Assembly: GCF_004919085.1 (NCBI RefSeq)
Contig: NZ_STGL01000002.1
Span: forward strand, 372,001-436,000
Direction of reading: 5' to 3'
DNA from: Nocardioides sp. GY 10127
Lineage (GTDB): Bacteria; Actinomycetota; Actinomycetes; Propionibacteriales; Nocardioidaceae
Length of the DNA: 64,000 bases
This document shows, in pieces, positions 26,251 through 35,473 of the stretch. A program made the position numbers and the translations under genes. The notes beneath the pieces are model-generated. The model worked only from the letters and a program-made list of their open reading frames with translations. It had not been told where the DNA came from and searched no databases. Positions within the stretch are counted from its first letter, which is position 1; every line of letters starts with the position of its first letter.

Positions 26251-27709
26251 GCCCGGTGTACTTGTCGAGGGCGTGCAGCGAGAGGTCCCGGCCGTAGCCG
26301 GACTGCTTGAAGCCGCCGAACGGCACCGTGACGTCGATGGCGTCGACCCCGTTGACGGTCACGGTGCCCGCGACGAGCGCGTCGCTCACGCGGTGCGCAC
26401 GGCGCAGGTCGTCGGTGAACACCGAGGCGGCCAGGCCGTAGCGGGAGCGGTTCGCCAGCTCGACGGCCTCCTCCTCGGTGTCGAACGGCGTCACCGCCAG
26501 CACCGGGCCGAAGACCTCCTCGGCCCACAGGGGGTCGGTCGGCGAGACGTCCGCGAAGATCGTGGGCTGCACGTAGGCGCCCTGCTCGGGCAGGCCGGCC
26601 GGCACACCTCCGCCGGTGACGAGCCGGCTCGTGGCCCGCGCCGCGTCGACGTGCCCGAGCACGCGGGTGCGCTGCTCCAGCGAGACGAGCGGGCCCAGGT
26701 CGGTGCGCTCGTCGAGGGGGTCGCCGACGCGGAGGGCCTCGGCCTCGCGCCGGACGAGGTCGAGGAGCTCGTCCACGACCGGCCGCTGGACCAGCAGACG
26801 GGAGTTCGCCGAGCACACCTGGCCGGTGCAGAAGAAGACGCCCGCCGCGGCCCGGGCGGCCACGGCCGCCAGGTCGCCCGCGTCGGCGAAGACGAGGTTG
26901 GCGCTCTTCCCGCCGCACTCGGGCCAGACCTGCTTGAGGTTCGACTGCGCGGAGTAGCCGAGGAAGAGCTTGCCCACCTCGGTGGAGCCGGTGAAGGCGA
27001 CCGCGTCGACGTCCTCGTGCAGGCCGATGGCGCGGCCGGCCTCGGCCCCGAAGCCCGTCACGACGTTGAGGACGCCGTCCGGCAGGCCCGCCTCGGCGCA
27101 CAGCCTGGCGAACGCGAGCGCCGAGAGCGGCGTCTGCTCGGCGGGCTTGAGCACCACCGAGCAGCCGGCCGCCAGCGCGGGGGCCAGCTTCCACATCGCC
27201 ATCTCGAGCGGGTAGTTCCACGGCACGACAGCCCCGACGACGCCGAGCGGCTCCCGGGTGACCAGCGCCAGCGAGGAGCGACCCGTGGGCGCCACCTCGC
27301 CGTACACCTTGTCGACGGCCTCGGCGTACCAGCGCAGGATCGCGGCGGTGCCCGGGACGTCCCAGGCATGGGTGTCGCGGACGAGCTTGCCGCCGTCGAG
27401 GCTCTCCATGAGCGCGAGCTCGTCGCGGTGCGCGTCCACCAGGTCCGCGACGGCGAGCAGCACCCGCTTGCGCTCGGCCGGGTCGGCGCGCGACCAGTGT
27501 CCCGCCTCGAACGAGCGGCGGGCGGCGGCGACCGCGCGGTCCACGTCCTCGTCTGCCCCGCGCGCGACCTCGGCGAGCACGTCCCCGGTGGCCGGGTCGA
27601 CCGTCGCGAACCGCTCCCCCGACGCCGCGGGCACGAACGCCCCGTCGACGAACAGGTCCCGCTCCAGCGTCATCGACGCCCGGACCTCGGACCACACCGG
27701 CGTGCTCAT
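26225..27709 (-). CDS. Aldehyde dehydrogenase family protein
   Basis: 494 residues, NAD(P)-dependent aldehyde dehydrogenase (aldehyde to acid). VVPWNYPLEMAMWKLAPAL, KPAEQTPLSAL, VAFTGSTEVGKL, catalytic Glu in PECGGKSANLVF (ECGGKS form) and nucleophile Cys in FFCTGQVCSANSRLLVQ; PFGGFKQSGYGRDLS near the end. Resembles betaine/gamma-aminobutyraldehyde-type enzymes. The ATG overlaps the stop of the MDR dehydrogenase (ATGA), last gene of the permease operon. Strong AGGAG site. In the proposed pathway it would oxidise the aldehyde formed by the decarboxylase. Confidence 0.93.
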   Translation of the reverse strand: MSTPVWSEVRASMTLERDLFVDGAFVPAASGERFATVDPATGDVLAEVARGADEDVDRAVAAARRSFEAGHWSRADPAERKRVLLAVADLVDAHRDELALMESLDGGKLVRDTHAWDVPGTAAILRWYAEAVDKVYGEVAPTGRSSLALVTREPLGVVGAVVPWNYPLEMAMWKLAPALAAGCSVVLKPAEQTPLSALAFARLCAEAGLPDGVLNVVTGFGAEAGRAIGLHEDVDAVAFTGSTEVGKLFLGYSAQSNLKQVWPECGGKSANLVFADAGDLAAVAARAAAGVFFCTGQVCSANSRLLVQRPVVDELLDLVRREAEALRVGDPLDERTDLGPLVSLEQRTRVLGHVDAARATSRLVTGGGVPAGLPEQGAYVQPTIFADVSPTDPLWAEEVFGPVLAVTPFDTEEEAVELANRSRYGLAASVFTDDLRRAHRVSDALVAGTVTVNGVDAIDVTVPFGGFKQSGYGRDLSLHALDKYTGLKTRWFHL

Positions 27710-28833
27710 CCCTGCTCCTCCATCTGTGCTTGCTCGTCCTGCTCGTCGTGCTGATCTGTCGGCTGGGGTGTGGGGTGCCGCTCCCCGGCGCCCGAGCCCA
27801 GGTCCACCCGCGGCGACCCGGGCACGACGAGGACCTTGACGGTCCCCGCGGCGGCGTGGGCGGCGGCGTGGGCCGCGGCCGGGACGTCCTCGACGTCCAC
27901 CACGTGGGAGACGAGCGGCGAGGGGTCGAGGGTGCCCTCGGCCAGCAGCCGGATGGCGTGCCGGAACGAGGTCAGGCCTGGCTCGCTCTGCGCGCCCTGG
28001 GCCCCCACCAGGCGCAGGTCCTTGTGCAGGAGGTCGAGGACGCTCACGGCCAGGTCGCCCGGCTCGTCGTCCGGGAGGCCGAAGACCCCCATCGTCCCGC
28101 CCCGCGCGGTGCGCTCGTAGCACTCGCGGCGACCCTCCGGGGTCCCCGAGGCGTCCACGGTGAACGGCACCTGCGCGCGCTCGGCCGGCGCCTCGCGGGC
28201 GCCCAGGGCGAGGGCGAGGGCGAGGCGGTGCGGCACCGGTTCCGACACCTGGACGTCGGCGCAGCCCAGCGCGCGCAGCAGCTGGACGAACAGCAGCCCG
28301 GCGGGGCCGGCACCGCAGACGAAGGCCGCGGCGGGGACAACGGCGGGGACAGCGGCGGGGACGACGCCCGCCTCCAGCACCGCGTCACCGAGGAAGGTGC
28401 GCAGGCCGTGGACCACGGTGCCGAGCTGCTGGGCGAAGACCGCCACCTCGGGGTCCAGGTGCGAAGGCATCGGGAGGAGCTGCGACTCCCGCGCCGCCTG
28501 GTACGGCGCGCACACGCGACCCTCGGCCGGGAACGGCAGGTGCAGGACGCGGGTGCCGGGCGCCAGCGCGCCGGAGGGACAGGCGAGCACCTCGCCGAAG
28601 GACTCGTGCCCGAACACGTCGGTGTCCTCGCCGTAGGAGTGCGAGCCACGGAAGCGGTGGAGGTCGGAGCCGCACAGGGCCGAGGCGAGGGTGCGCAGCA
28701 GCACCTCGCCCTCCCCGGGGACCGGCACCGGCAGGCGCCGGACGGAGAGCGCCCCGTCGGGCTCCACGTAGACGGCCGGCATCAGCCCGCCGCTCGCCTC
28801 GCCGCTCGCCTCGCCTGGTGTCGCCCCGGTCAT
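27706..28833 (-). CDS. MDR superfamily zinc-type alcohol dehydrogenase-like protein
   Basis: 375 residues, medium-chain dehydrogenase/reductase: SALCGSDLHRF with the catalytic Cys, GHESFGEVLA with His-Glu, and the NAD-binding VCGAGPAGLLFVQLLRALG. The four-cysteine structural zinc lobe of classical alcohol dehydrogenases is absent (region LHLPFPAEGRVCAPYQAAR). Three low-complexity spots are coded by short tandem DNA repeats: GEASGEASGG at the N-terminus, PAAVPAVVPAAA before the Rossmann fold, and HAAAHAAA near the end; the tail is Gln/Glu rich. Coupled by ATGA overlaps to genes on both sides. Confidence 0.85.
   Translation of the reverse strand: MTGATPGEASGEASGGLMPAVYVEPDGALSVRRLPVPVPGEGEVLLRTLASALCGSDLHRFRGSHSYGEDTDVFGHESFGEVLACPSGALAPGTRVLHLPFPAEGRVCAPYQAARESQLLPMPSHLDPEVAVFAQQLGTVVHGLRTFLGDAVLEAGVVPAAVPAVVPAAAFVCGAGPAGLLFVQLLRALGCADVQVSEPVPHRLALALALGAREAPAERAQVPFTVDASGTPEGRRECYERTARGGTMGVFGLPDDEPGDLAVSVLDLLHKDLRLVGAQGAQSEPGLTSFRHAIRLLAEGTLDPSPLVSHVVDVEDVPAAAHAAAHAAAGTVKVLVVPGSPRVDLGSGAGERHPTPQPTDQHDEQDEQAQMEEQG
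28330..28365 (+). repeat. In-frame 12-bp tandem repeat inside the MDR dehydrogenase gene
   Basis: Three units: ggcggggacaac, ggcggggacagc, ggcggggacgac (plus strand), giving a Pro-Ala-Val repeat in the protein. A second, two-copy 12-bp repeat (cgctcgcctcgc) lies at 28791-28814 in the 5' part of the same gene. Confidence 0.7.
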
Positions 28834-29966
28834 CGCCCCGCCTCCTCGACCCACGCGACCAGTAGGTCGGCGAGCAGGGCGGTGCGTCGCTCGACCGACT
28901 CCACGGTCACGTACTCGCCCTCGGCGCAGTTGTGGAAGCAGACCGGCCCGAAGCCGTCGAGGGTGGGGACGCCGGCAGCGGCGAACGTGCTCGCGTCCGA
29001 CCCGCCGCGCTCGTGGACGCCGAAGGGCACCTGCCCGGGCCCGTGCACCGCCAGCAGCAGCCGCCACGGCTCGGCGGAGCGCTCGACCGGCAGGCCGGGC
29101 CGGGTGCGTCCGCCGTGCACGACGACCTCGCCCGCGAAGCCGTCCGCGACCCGCGCGGCGATCCGTCGCACCCCGTCGACCGCCGCCTCGAGCACCTCGT
29201 CGTCGTCGGCCCGCAGGTCGACCTCGAGGAAGCCGCGGCCGGCGGCGACCTGGCGCGACGCCCCGGCCTCCAGGTGGCACACGGAGACGAGGACCTCGGG
29301 GCCGCTCAGGGCGGCCACCTCGGTCGCGATCGGCACGAGCGCGTCCAGGGCGTTGACCCCACCGGGCTCGGTCACGTGGACCGCGCGCCCGGTGACCTCG
29401 ACCTTCATCGCCCCCACCGCGCCGCGGGAGGTGACGTACCCGTCGCCCGGCTTGCCGGCCTCCAGGCCGACGCAGAGGTCCGCCTCCGCCACCCACCGGT
29501 CGACCAGCGGGCGCGAGGCCACGCTGCCGACCTCCTCGTCCGGGATCACCAGCAGGACGACGCGGGCGCCGAGCCCCCGCACGGCCAGGGCGTCCACGGC
29601 CCGCCGCCCGGCCTCCGCGGCGAGCAGGAGCGCAGCCTTCATGTCCCCGACGCCGGGTCCCTCCGCGCGGGTCCCGCCGAGCGTGAAGCGCCACGACGGG
29701 TCGTAGTCCGCAGGCCAGACGGTGTCGCTGTGCCCGACGAGCACCAGCGTCGGGGCCGGGCCGTCCCCGCCGGCGGTGAGCTCGGCGACGACGGCGTCGC
29801 CGTGGCCGGTCACCGGGTGGCGGGCCACCGCGTAGCCGAGGGCCTCCAGGTGCGTGGTCAGCAGGTCGCCGACCCGGTTGATCGCGTCGACGTCGAACGA
29901 CCCGCCCGGCGTGTCGACGAGCCGACCGAGCAGCTCCCAGGGGAAGGCGGTCACGGGGTCGGGCAC
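28830..29966 (-). CDS. M20 family metallopeptidase (carboxypeptidase G2-like)
   Basis: 378 residues. M20 two-zinc site: His79 in LVGHSDTVWP, bridging Asp108 in GPGVGDMKAA, Glu144-Glu145 in IPDEEVGS, Glu in GLEAGKPGDG and a C-terminal His in CFHNCAEGEYV; a dimerisation insert follows the first half. Such enzymes cleave N-acyl-amino acids or C-terminal Glu. No signal peptide. GTG start 7 nt after the ATPase gene, without its own ribosome-binding site, so probably translated by coupling within the importer operon. Suggests that the imported compound contains an amide bond. Confidence 0.9.
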   Translation of the reverse strand: MPDPVTAFPWELLGRLVDTPGGSFDVDAINRVGDLLTTHLEALGYAVARHPVTGHGDAVVAELTAGGDGPAPTLVLVGHSDTVWPADYDPSWRFTLGGTRAEGPGVGDMKAALLLAAEAGRRAVDALAVRGLGARVVLLVIPDEEVGSVASRPLVDRWVAEADLCVGLEAGKPGDGYVTSRGAVGAMKVEVTGRAVHVTEPGGVNALDALVPIATEVAALSGPEVLVSVCHLEAGASRQVAAGRGFLEVDLRADDDEVLEAAVDGVRRIAARVADGFAGEVVVHGGRTRPGLPVERSAEPWRLLLAVHGPGQVPFGVHERGGSDASTFAAAGVPTLDGFGPVCFHNCAEGEYVTVESVERRTALLADLLVAWVEEAGR

Positions 29967-29973
29967 GGTGCGC

Positions 29974-31077
29974 TCAGGCGGCCGGGACGGCCGGGCAGAC
30001 CCAGGCGTCCTGCGCGTCGAAGCCGAGCCGGACCGGCTCCCCCAACGCCAGGCCGGTGGCCGTGCGCAGGTCGGCGTTGGCGACGAGGTCGCCGGAGGGC
30101 AGCGTCACCTTCACCGAGGTGTAGGAGCCCTTGAAGGAGAGGTCGGCGACGGTGCCCTCCAGGCACACGCACGGGCGGGGCGAGGCGGGCCCGAGCACGC
30201 GGAGGCTCTCGGGCCGGACGACGACCACCCAGCCGTCGGGCGCGGCGGTGCCCGCGGCGTCCGGCACCTGCGCGACCTCGGCCGCGGGCAGCTTGAAGTG
30301 CTCGGCGACCACCGTGGCGTCGTCCTTGCTCAGCACCGGGAAGGTGTTGGCCGTGCCCACGAAGTCCGCGACCCGGGCGTTGCCGGGCTGGTGGTACATC
30401 TGCGTCGGCGGGGCCACCTGCACCAGCTCGCCGGCGTGCATGAAGCCGATGCGGTCCGACATCGTGAACGCCTCCTCCTGGTCGTGGGTGACGTAGAGGA
30501 AGGTGACGCCGGTGGCCCGCTGGATCTCCTTGAGCGCCATCTGCATCTGGTGGCGCAGCTGGAGGTCGAGGGCACCGAGCGGCTCGTCGAGCAGCAGGAT
30601 CTTGGGCTCCAGGACGAGCGCGCGGGCCAGCGCCACGCGCTGCTGCATGCCGCCCGAGAGCTCGCCGGGCTTGGCGTGCGTGCTGGCCTGGAGCCCGACC
30701 ATCTCGACGGCCTCGTCGACCTTGCCGCGGATCGAGCGGCGCGGGACGTCCGCCTGCTTGAGGCCGAAGGCGATGTTGTCCGCGACGCTCATGTGCGGGA
30801 AGAGGGCGTAGTTCTGGAAGACCGTGTGCACGGGCCGCTTGTGGCTGGGCACCCGCGAGATGTCGACGCCGTCGAGGACGATCCGGCCGGAGGTCGGCTG
30901 CTCGAGGCCCGAGACCAGCTTGAGGGTCGTGGTCTTGCCGCAGCCGCTGGAGCCGATGAGGGAGAAGAACTCCCCCCGGTCCAGGGTGAGGTCGAGGTCG
31001 ACGAGGGTCGGCGCCGAGGCCGACGCGTACTGCTTGGTGACGCCCTCGAGGGTGAGGAGCGGCTCGGAGGTGGTCAC
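29974..31077 (-). CDS. ABC transporter ATP-binding protein, PotA type
   Basis: 367 residues. Walker A GSSGCGKTTTLK, Q-loop VFQNYALFPHM, signature LSGGMQQRVALARAL, Walker B ILLLDEPLGALD, switch His in VTHDQEEAF; a C-terminal TOBE domain (about 250-367) marks the polyamine/spermidine-iron-sulphate importer group. Energises uptake through the two permeases upstream. GTG start 2 nt after the second permease. Third gene of the operator-B operon. Confidence 0.94.
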   Translation of the reverse strand: MTTSEPLLTLEGVTKQYASASAPTLVDLDLTLDRGEFFSLIGSSGCGKTTTLKLVSGLEQPTSGRIVLDGVDISRVPSHKRPVHTVFQNYALFPHMSVADNIAFGLKQADVPRRSIRGKVDEAVEMVGLQASTHAKPGELSGGMQQRVALARALVLEPKILLLDEPLGALDLQLRHQMQMALKEIQRATGVTFLYVTHDQEEAFTMSDRIGFMHAGELVQVAPPTQMYHQPGNARVADFVGTANTFPVLSKDDATVVAEHFKLPAAEVAQVPDAAGTAAPDGWVVVVRPESLRVLGPASPRPCVCLEGTVADLSFKGSYTSVKVTLPSGDLVANADLRTATGLALGEPVRLGFDAQDAWVCPAVPAA

Positions 31078-31079
31078 GA

Positions 31080-31883
31080 TCAGCCTCTCTTGTCGGTGCC
31101 GACGGCACCGAGGTTCCGGACCCCGGTGAGGGTCAGGGCAGCGAACAGCGGGACCAGCGAGAACACCATGGCCAGGAGCGCCACCGCGTTGACGTCGGCG
31201 GTCACACCGTGACGGATCATCCCCATGATCAGCGTGGGGAGGGTGGTGACGTCGGGGCCACCGAGGAACGTGGGGCTGACGACGTCGTCCATGGAGAACG
31301 TGAACGTCATCAGGAAGGCCACCAGGATGCTGGGCACCATGAGCGGCACCGTGACGCGGGCGAACACGACGTGCGGCCGCGCGCCCAGGTCGCGGGCGGC
31401 GTTCTCGTAGACGTCGCTGAGCTGGCTCATCCGGGCGTTGATGATGAGGAAGGCGTAGGCCGAGCAGTAGACGACCTGCGAGGCCACCACGAGCGCCCAG
31501 CCCAGCTCGATCTCCAGCAGGCGGGTGATGAGGAAGATGCTCATCACCACCACGACCTCGGGCATCACCATGCGCAGGAGGACGAGGGAGTCGTCCGCTC
31601 GGTCGAGCCGGCCCGAGCGCAGCCCGCGTCGCCCCACGGCCGCGGTGAAGGCCACCGCGACGGAGAGGGCCGCGACGACCACCGCGCAGACGAAGGAGTT
31701 GCGCAGGTCGGTGCGGAACTCGGCGTCCCGCAGCGTCTGGTGCAGCCAGCGGGTCGTGAACCCGCCCCACTCGAGCAGCAGCTTGTCGCCGTTGAAGGCG
31801 TTGGCAGCGATCGCGACGATCGGCACCCACAGGAACAGCAGGCCGAGGACGGCCAGGACGGTGACGGTCTTGTGGTTCGTCAT
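31080..31883 (-). CDS. ABC transporter permease, PotC type
   Basis: 267 residues, about six membrane helices, with the EAA-type cytoplasmic loop VYENAARDLGARPHVVFARV that docks on the ATPase. VLLRMVMPEVVVVMSIFLI and TFSMDDVVSPTFLGGPDVTT are typical of PotC-like inner-membrane components. The ATG overlaps the stop of the first permease (ATGA). Confidence 0.92.
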   Translation of the reverse strand: MTNHKTVTVLAVLGLLFLWVPIVAIAANAFNGDKLLLEWGGFTTRWLHQTLRDAEFRTDLRNSFVCAVVVAALSVAVAFTAAVGRRGLRSGRLDRADDSLVLLRMVMPEVVVVMSIFLITRLLEIELGWALVVASQVVYCSAYAFLIINARMSQLSDVYENAARDLGARPHVVFARVTVPLMVPSILVAFLMTFTFSMDDVVSPTFLGGPDVTTLPTLIMGMIRHGVTADVNAVALLAMVFSLVPLFAALTLTGVRNLGAVGTDKRG

Positions 31884-32842
31884 GCCGCGCTCCTGGTGAG
31901 GACGCGGGTGGCGAGCCGGACCAGGGCGGCGATCCCGCGCGGGCCCCAGTTCGCCACCAGGATGACCGCGAGCAGCAGCATGGCGATCGCGGCGCCCGCG
32001 GCGTAGTTGCCCGTGCCGGTGAAGGCGTTGGTGACCAGGTTGCCGATCATCAGCGTCTTCCCGCCGCCCAGGACGGCCGGGATCGTGTACTCCCCCAGGC
32101 AGGGGATGCCGACCAGCAGCGCGGACACGGCCACGCCCGGCAGGGACAGCGGCAGCGTCACCTTGAACCAGGCCTTCGCCGGGGAGTAGCCGAGGTCGTA
32201 CGCGGCCAGCACGAGGTTGCGGTCGATCTGCTCGAGCACCGAGTAGACCGGCAGGATCGACAGCGGCAGGTAGCAGTAGACGATGCCGATGAGCACGGCG
32301 GTGTTCGTGTACGTGAGGTCCAGGTCCGAGGACGTGAGCCCGGTGAGGCTGAGCATCCAGGGGACGAGGTCGCCGGGGCCGAGCAGCGTGAGCCACGCGT
32401 AGACCCGGACGACGAACGCCGTCCAGAACGGCGTGATGACCGCCAGCAGCAGCAGCTTCTGGGCGCGCCCGGAGGTGAGCGAGATGGCGTAGGCGATCGG
32501 GTAGCCGATGAGCACGCACGCGATCGTCGCGACGACCGAGAGGAAGATCGAGTTCTTGAACGCCACGAAGGTGCTGGAGCGGAAGAGCTCCGTGTAGTTC
32601 TCGAAGGTGAGGACCCAGTCCAGCTTGCCGGTGTCCCAGTTGAAGGTGGCCAGGGAGGCGACCGCGAGGAACACGATCGGCACCAGGAACAGGACGACGA
32701 CGAGCAGCCAGGTCGGCACCATCGCCAGCAGGCCACCCAGCGCGGACCCGACACGGGTCGCCGGGCTGCGCCTCGCGGGCGGGGTCGTCTGGCTGGTCGG
32801 CGGGCGGGTCGCGCCGGCGTCGGGCCGGTCATCTACGAGCAT
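31880..32842 (-). CDS. ABC transporter permease, PotB type
   Basis: 320 residues: a basic, Pro-rich cytoplasmic N-terminus of about 38 residues, then six helices starting at PTWLLVVVLFLVPIVFLAV. EAA loop LAAYDLGYSPAKAWFKVTLP; NYTELFRSSTFVAFKNSIFL is PotB-like. First gene of an operon of six (two permeases, ATPase, M20 peptidase, MDR dehydrogenase, aldehyde dehydrogenase), all overlapping or nearly so. Operator-like site B lies 44 nt upstream. Confidence 0.92.
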   Translation of the reverse strand: MLVDDRPDAGATRPPTSQTTPPARRSPATRVGSALGGLLAMVPTWLLVVVLFLVPIVFLAVASLATFNWDTGKLDWVLTFENYTELFRSSTFVAFKNSIFLSVVATIACVLIGYPIAYAISLTSGRAQKLLLLAVITPFWTAFVVRVYAWLTLLGPGDLVPWMLSLTGLTSSDLDLTYTNTAVLIGIVYCYLPLSILPVYSVLEQIDRNLVLAAYDLGYSPAKAWFKVTLPLSLPGVAVSALLVGIPCLGEYTIPAVLGGGKTLMIGNLVTNAFTGTGNYAAGAAIAMLLLAVILVANWGPRGIAALVRLATRVLTRSAA

Positions 32843-32885
32843 CCACGTCCTCGCGGTCGGGCTCCGGGCAGGAGCGGGTCGAACA

Positions 32886-32910
32886 CAACTCTCGTTGACA
32901 ATAGCGCAAC
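32886..32910. promoter_or_regulatory. Operator-like site B (importer operon)
   Basis: CAAC, TCTC, then GTTGACAATAGCGCAAC. Read on the minus strand it is GTTG-N9-CAAC-N4-GTTG, the same 25-bp architecture as at the other three sites, in opposite orientation relative to the gene. 44 nt upstream of the first permease. Confidence 0.72.
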
Positions 32911-32953
32911 AAAAGCGCAGGTCAGGGGGCGGGAAGCAGCCGTCATGCCGCTT

Positions 32954-34585
32954 TTACCGGCCCGCAACATCCCCCACAGCGTCCTCGTGGACGGCGATCA
33001 CGACAGGCCCAGGAACCCCTGCCCCGGCCCGGTCCCCGGCGAAGGAGGCCACGAGCGCGACGAGGTCGTCGAGCGTCCTCGCGCGGACCCCGCGGGCCCC
33101 GAACGCGGTCGCGAGTCCGACCGGGTCCGGATAGCCGAAGCGGACCCCGACCGGCTCGATCGACGCCGCGACCATCTCCTCCTCGATCTCCTGGTAGCCG
33201 CCGTTCTCGACCACCACGTAGAGCAGCGGAAGGCGCTCCTCCACGGCCACCGAGAGCTCCGGCAGGGAGAACAGGAAGGCGCCGTCACCGGCCAGCGCCA
33301 CGGTGGTCCGCTCGGGGGCGGCCAGGCACGCCCCGATCGCGGCGGGCAGCGCGTAGCCCAGCGGCGCGAAGCCGTCGGGGTAGAGGAACGAGCGCGGGGT
33401 CGCGAACGGGTAGTGCACCCCGGTGCCGAGGTAGGAGACCTGCGAGCTGTCGCCGGTCAGCACCACGTCGTCCGGGAGCACCGCGGCCAGGCGGTCGTGC
33501 AGCCCGCGCAGGGGGCCGTCGTAGTTCGCCTGGACGGCGTCGGCCAGGCCGCGCTGGCGCTCCCAGCGGTCAGCGAGCGGCGTCGGCGGGTCCGCCTCCA
33601 GCACAGCCAGGAGCGCGTCGAGCGTGGCCGCCGCGTCGGCCACGACCAGCAGGTCACCGGGGCGGCCGTGCGCCAGGCGGCCCGGCTCGACGTCCACCCG
33701 GCACACGGGCGGCAGCGAGGCCGCCACCGCGGGCGGGACGTCGCGCTGGGAGAGCTCGGAGCCCAGGACGAGCAGCAGATCGGCGTCCGCCAGCCGCTCG
33801 GGCGCGTACGGCAGGACGGTGGTGGGCACCGCGTCCGCCCCCTGGTCCAGGACGCCGGCCGCGGCCCGCGAGGTGGCCACCGGGGCGCCGAGCAGGTCGG
33901 CGAGACGGTTGACCTGGGCCCGGGCGCGCACCGCTCCCCCGCCCACCACGAGCATCGGGCTCCGCGCCGAGCGCAGCCGTGCGGCCAGCTCCGCGACCAG
34001 CCCGGCGGGCGCGGCCCCCGGGGACAGGACCGGGAGCGCCGGCAGGGGCGCGGTGGCCGGCGCCGCCAGCAGGTCGATCGGGACGTCGAGGTGCACGGGG
34101 CGCGTGCGGGCGACCTGCCATCGGGCGAAGGTCTCCACCACGTCGCCGTAGAGGCGCTCCTCGGAGCGGGGGCGCAGGCTCGTGACGAGCCCCGCGAGGC
34201 TGGCGTGCTGGTCCTTGCTCTCGTGCAGCCAGCCGACCTCGTGGCCCTCGTCGGCGATCCGGGCGCCGGTCGAGATGGCCAGCACCGGCACGGAGTCGGC
34301 CCACGCGGTGGCCAGCGCCGTCGCCGCGTTGAGGATGCCGGGGCCGGTGGTCGTGACGAGCACGCCGGGCCGTCCGGTGGCGCGGGCGTAGCCGTCGGCC
34401 GCGAACCCGGCGCCCTGCTCGTGGCGCGGGTTGACGAGCCGGATCGAGGAGCGGGCCAGCCCGTCGAAGACCGGCAGGTTGTGCGAGCCGGGGATGCCGA
34501 AGACGACCTCGACGCCGAGCTGCTCCAGCAGCTCCACGAGGGCCACCCCCACCGTGCGGGTGGGCGGGAGGTCGGGCGTGCTCAT
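32954..34585 (-). CDS. Thiamine diphosphate-binding 2-oxoacid decarboxylase-like protein
   Basis: 543 residues, three-domain ThDP enzyme (acetolactate synthase / benzoylformate decarboxylase / 5-guanidino-2-oxopentanoate decarboxylase group). Catalytic Glu56 in NPRHEQGAGFAADGYAR; ThDP/Mg site GDGAFLF and, after the usual gap, VVENGGYQ. No FAD-specific features are obvious. From memory the N-terminal third is closest to AruI-like 2-ketoarginine decarboxylases, but benzoylformate decarboxylase is equally compatible. The ATG overlaps the stop of the DUF1028 gene. Would turn the 2-oxoacid from the aminotransferase into an aldehyde. Confidence 0.87.
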   Translation of the reverse strand: MSTPDLPPTRTVGVALVELLEQLGVEVVFGIPGSHNLPVFDGLARSSIRLVNPRHEQGAGFAADGYARATGRPGVLVTTTGPGILNAATALATAWADSVPVLAISTGARIADEGHEVGWLHESKDQHASLAGLVTSLRPRSEERLYGDVVETFARWQVARTRPVHLDVPIDLLAAPATAPLPALPVLSPGAAPAGLVAELAARLRSARSPMLVVGGGAVRARAQVNRLADLLGAPVATSRAAAGVLDQGADAVPTTVLPYAPERLADADLLLVLGSELSQRDVPPAVAASLPPVCRVDVEPGRLAHGRPGDLLVVADAAATLDALLAVLEADPPTPLADRWERQRGLADAVQANYDGPLRGLHDRLAAVLPDDVVLTGDSSQVSYLGTGVHYPFATPRSFLYPDGFAPLGYALPAAIGACLAAPERTTVALAGDGAFLFSLPELSVAVEERLPLLYVVVENGGYQEIEEEMVAASIEPVGVRFGYPDPVGLATAFGARGVRARTLDDLVALVASFAGDRAGAGVPGPVVIAVHEDAVGDVAGR

Positions 34586-35361
34586 CGGGGGTCCCCTTCC
34601 GGGTCGGTGCTCGGGTCGGTGCGCGGGTCGGTGCGCGGGTCGGTGCTCGGGTGGCTGGTGAGGTGGAGGTCGGTCTCGAGGTCGACGCCGGTGTCCGCGT
34701 ACCCGCTCGCGTAGCCGACGTCGGGGTCCAGGGCGCGGCGGACGTAGTCGTCCCGCTTGGTGGCGGTCGCCTCGACCAGGTGGGCGAGGGCGACCAGGGG
34801 GGTCGGGGAGGAGTCGACGCGGACGTCGACGTAGGGGAACGGCTGCTCGAGGTGGACCTGGAGCGCGGCCGAGACCAGCGGCGACTGCTCGCCGCCCGCC
34901 TCCTCGCCGGCCCGGAGCGCGGCCACGAGCCGCGCGGCCAGGTCCTCGCCCTCGCCGGCGCGGTAGCGGTCGGCGACCGCCCGGCCCACGGCGGGCGAGG
35001 CCAGCACGTTGCCGATGACCGCGAAGGAGTCGAAGGCCTCGGAGTAGCACCACCGGGGGTCGACGAACCTGCCCGAGTACACGGCGGTGCGGCCCCCGGC
35101 GTCGACGACCGCGAGCTGGCGGGCGGCGGGGCGCGTGGCGCCGGCGAGCACCTCGGCCAGGGCGGCCCTCGCGTCGAGGCCGGAGGCGAGCAGGTCGAGC
35201 CCGCGCGGGCCCAGGCGGGGGTCCGTCGTGTGCTGGGTGAGGACGCCGCCCACGCCCGCGCGACCGAAGGCCACCCGGGCCCCGACGGCGAGGTCGGCGG
35301 TCGTGGCCGCCAGCCCGATCGCGCCGGTGGCGGGGTCGCGGGCCAGGATCGAGAAGGTCAC
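34582..35361 (-). CDS. DUF1028 family protein
   Basis: 259 residues; TFSILARDPATGAIGLAA at the N-terminus is the typical DUF1028 start, a family with an Ntn-hydrolase-like look and no proven activity. Visible: GRAGVGGVLTQHTTDPRLG, VVDAGGRTAVYSG, FAVIGNVLA. The last 20 residues are a repeat (STDP RTDP RTDP STDP) coded by a 12-bp DNA array, so the tail may vary in length between strains. GTG start 8 nt after AGGAG; a longer frame is rejected. Coupled (ATGA) to the ThDP enzyme, 112 nt after the flavin reductase gene. Confidence 0.85.
   Translation of the reverse strand: MTFSILARDPATGAIGLAATTADLAVGARVAFGRAGVGGVLTQHTTDPRLGPRGLDLLASGLDARAALAEVLAGATRPAARQLAVVDAGGRTAVYSGRFVDPRWCYSEAFDSFAVIGNVLASPAVGRAVADRYRAGEGEDLAARLVAALRAGEEAGGEQSPLVSAALQVHLEQPFPYVDVRVDSSPTPLVALAHLVEATATKRDDYVRRALDPDVGYASGYADTGVDLETDLHLTSHPSTDPRTDPRTDPSTDPEGDPR
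34600..34647 (+). repeat. In-frame 12-bp tandem repeat at the DUF1028 gene 3' end
   Basis: Four units of cgggtcggtgc(t/g) at 34600, 34612, 34624 and 34636. They encode the four-residue repeat of the protein tail. Confidence 0.85.
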
Positions 35362-35473
35362 GGGGCGACTCCTGCCTGGTCGTCGTGGGGTGGACGGGAC
35401 GGTCCGGGCCGGCGACGAGCGTGCCACCCCTGGCTGTGCGGCTGCTGTGCGGGGGTGCCCGCGCGGTCGCCGC

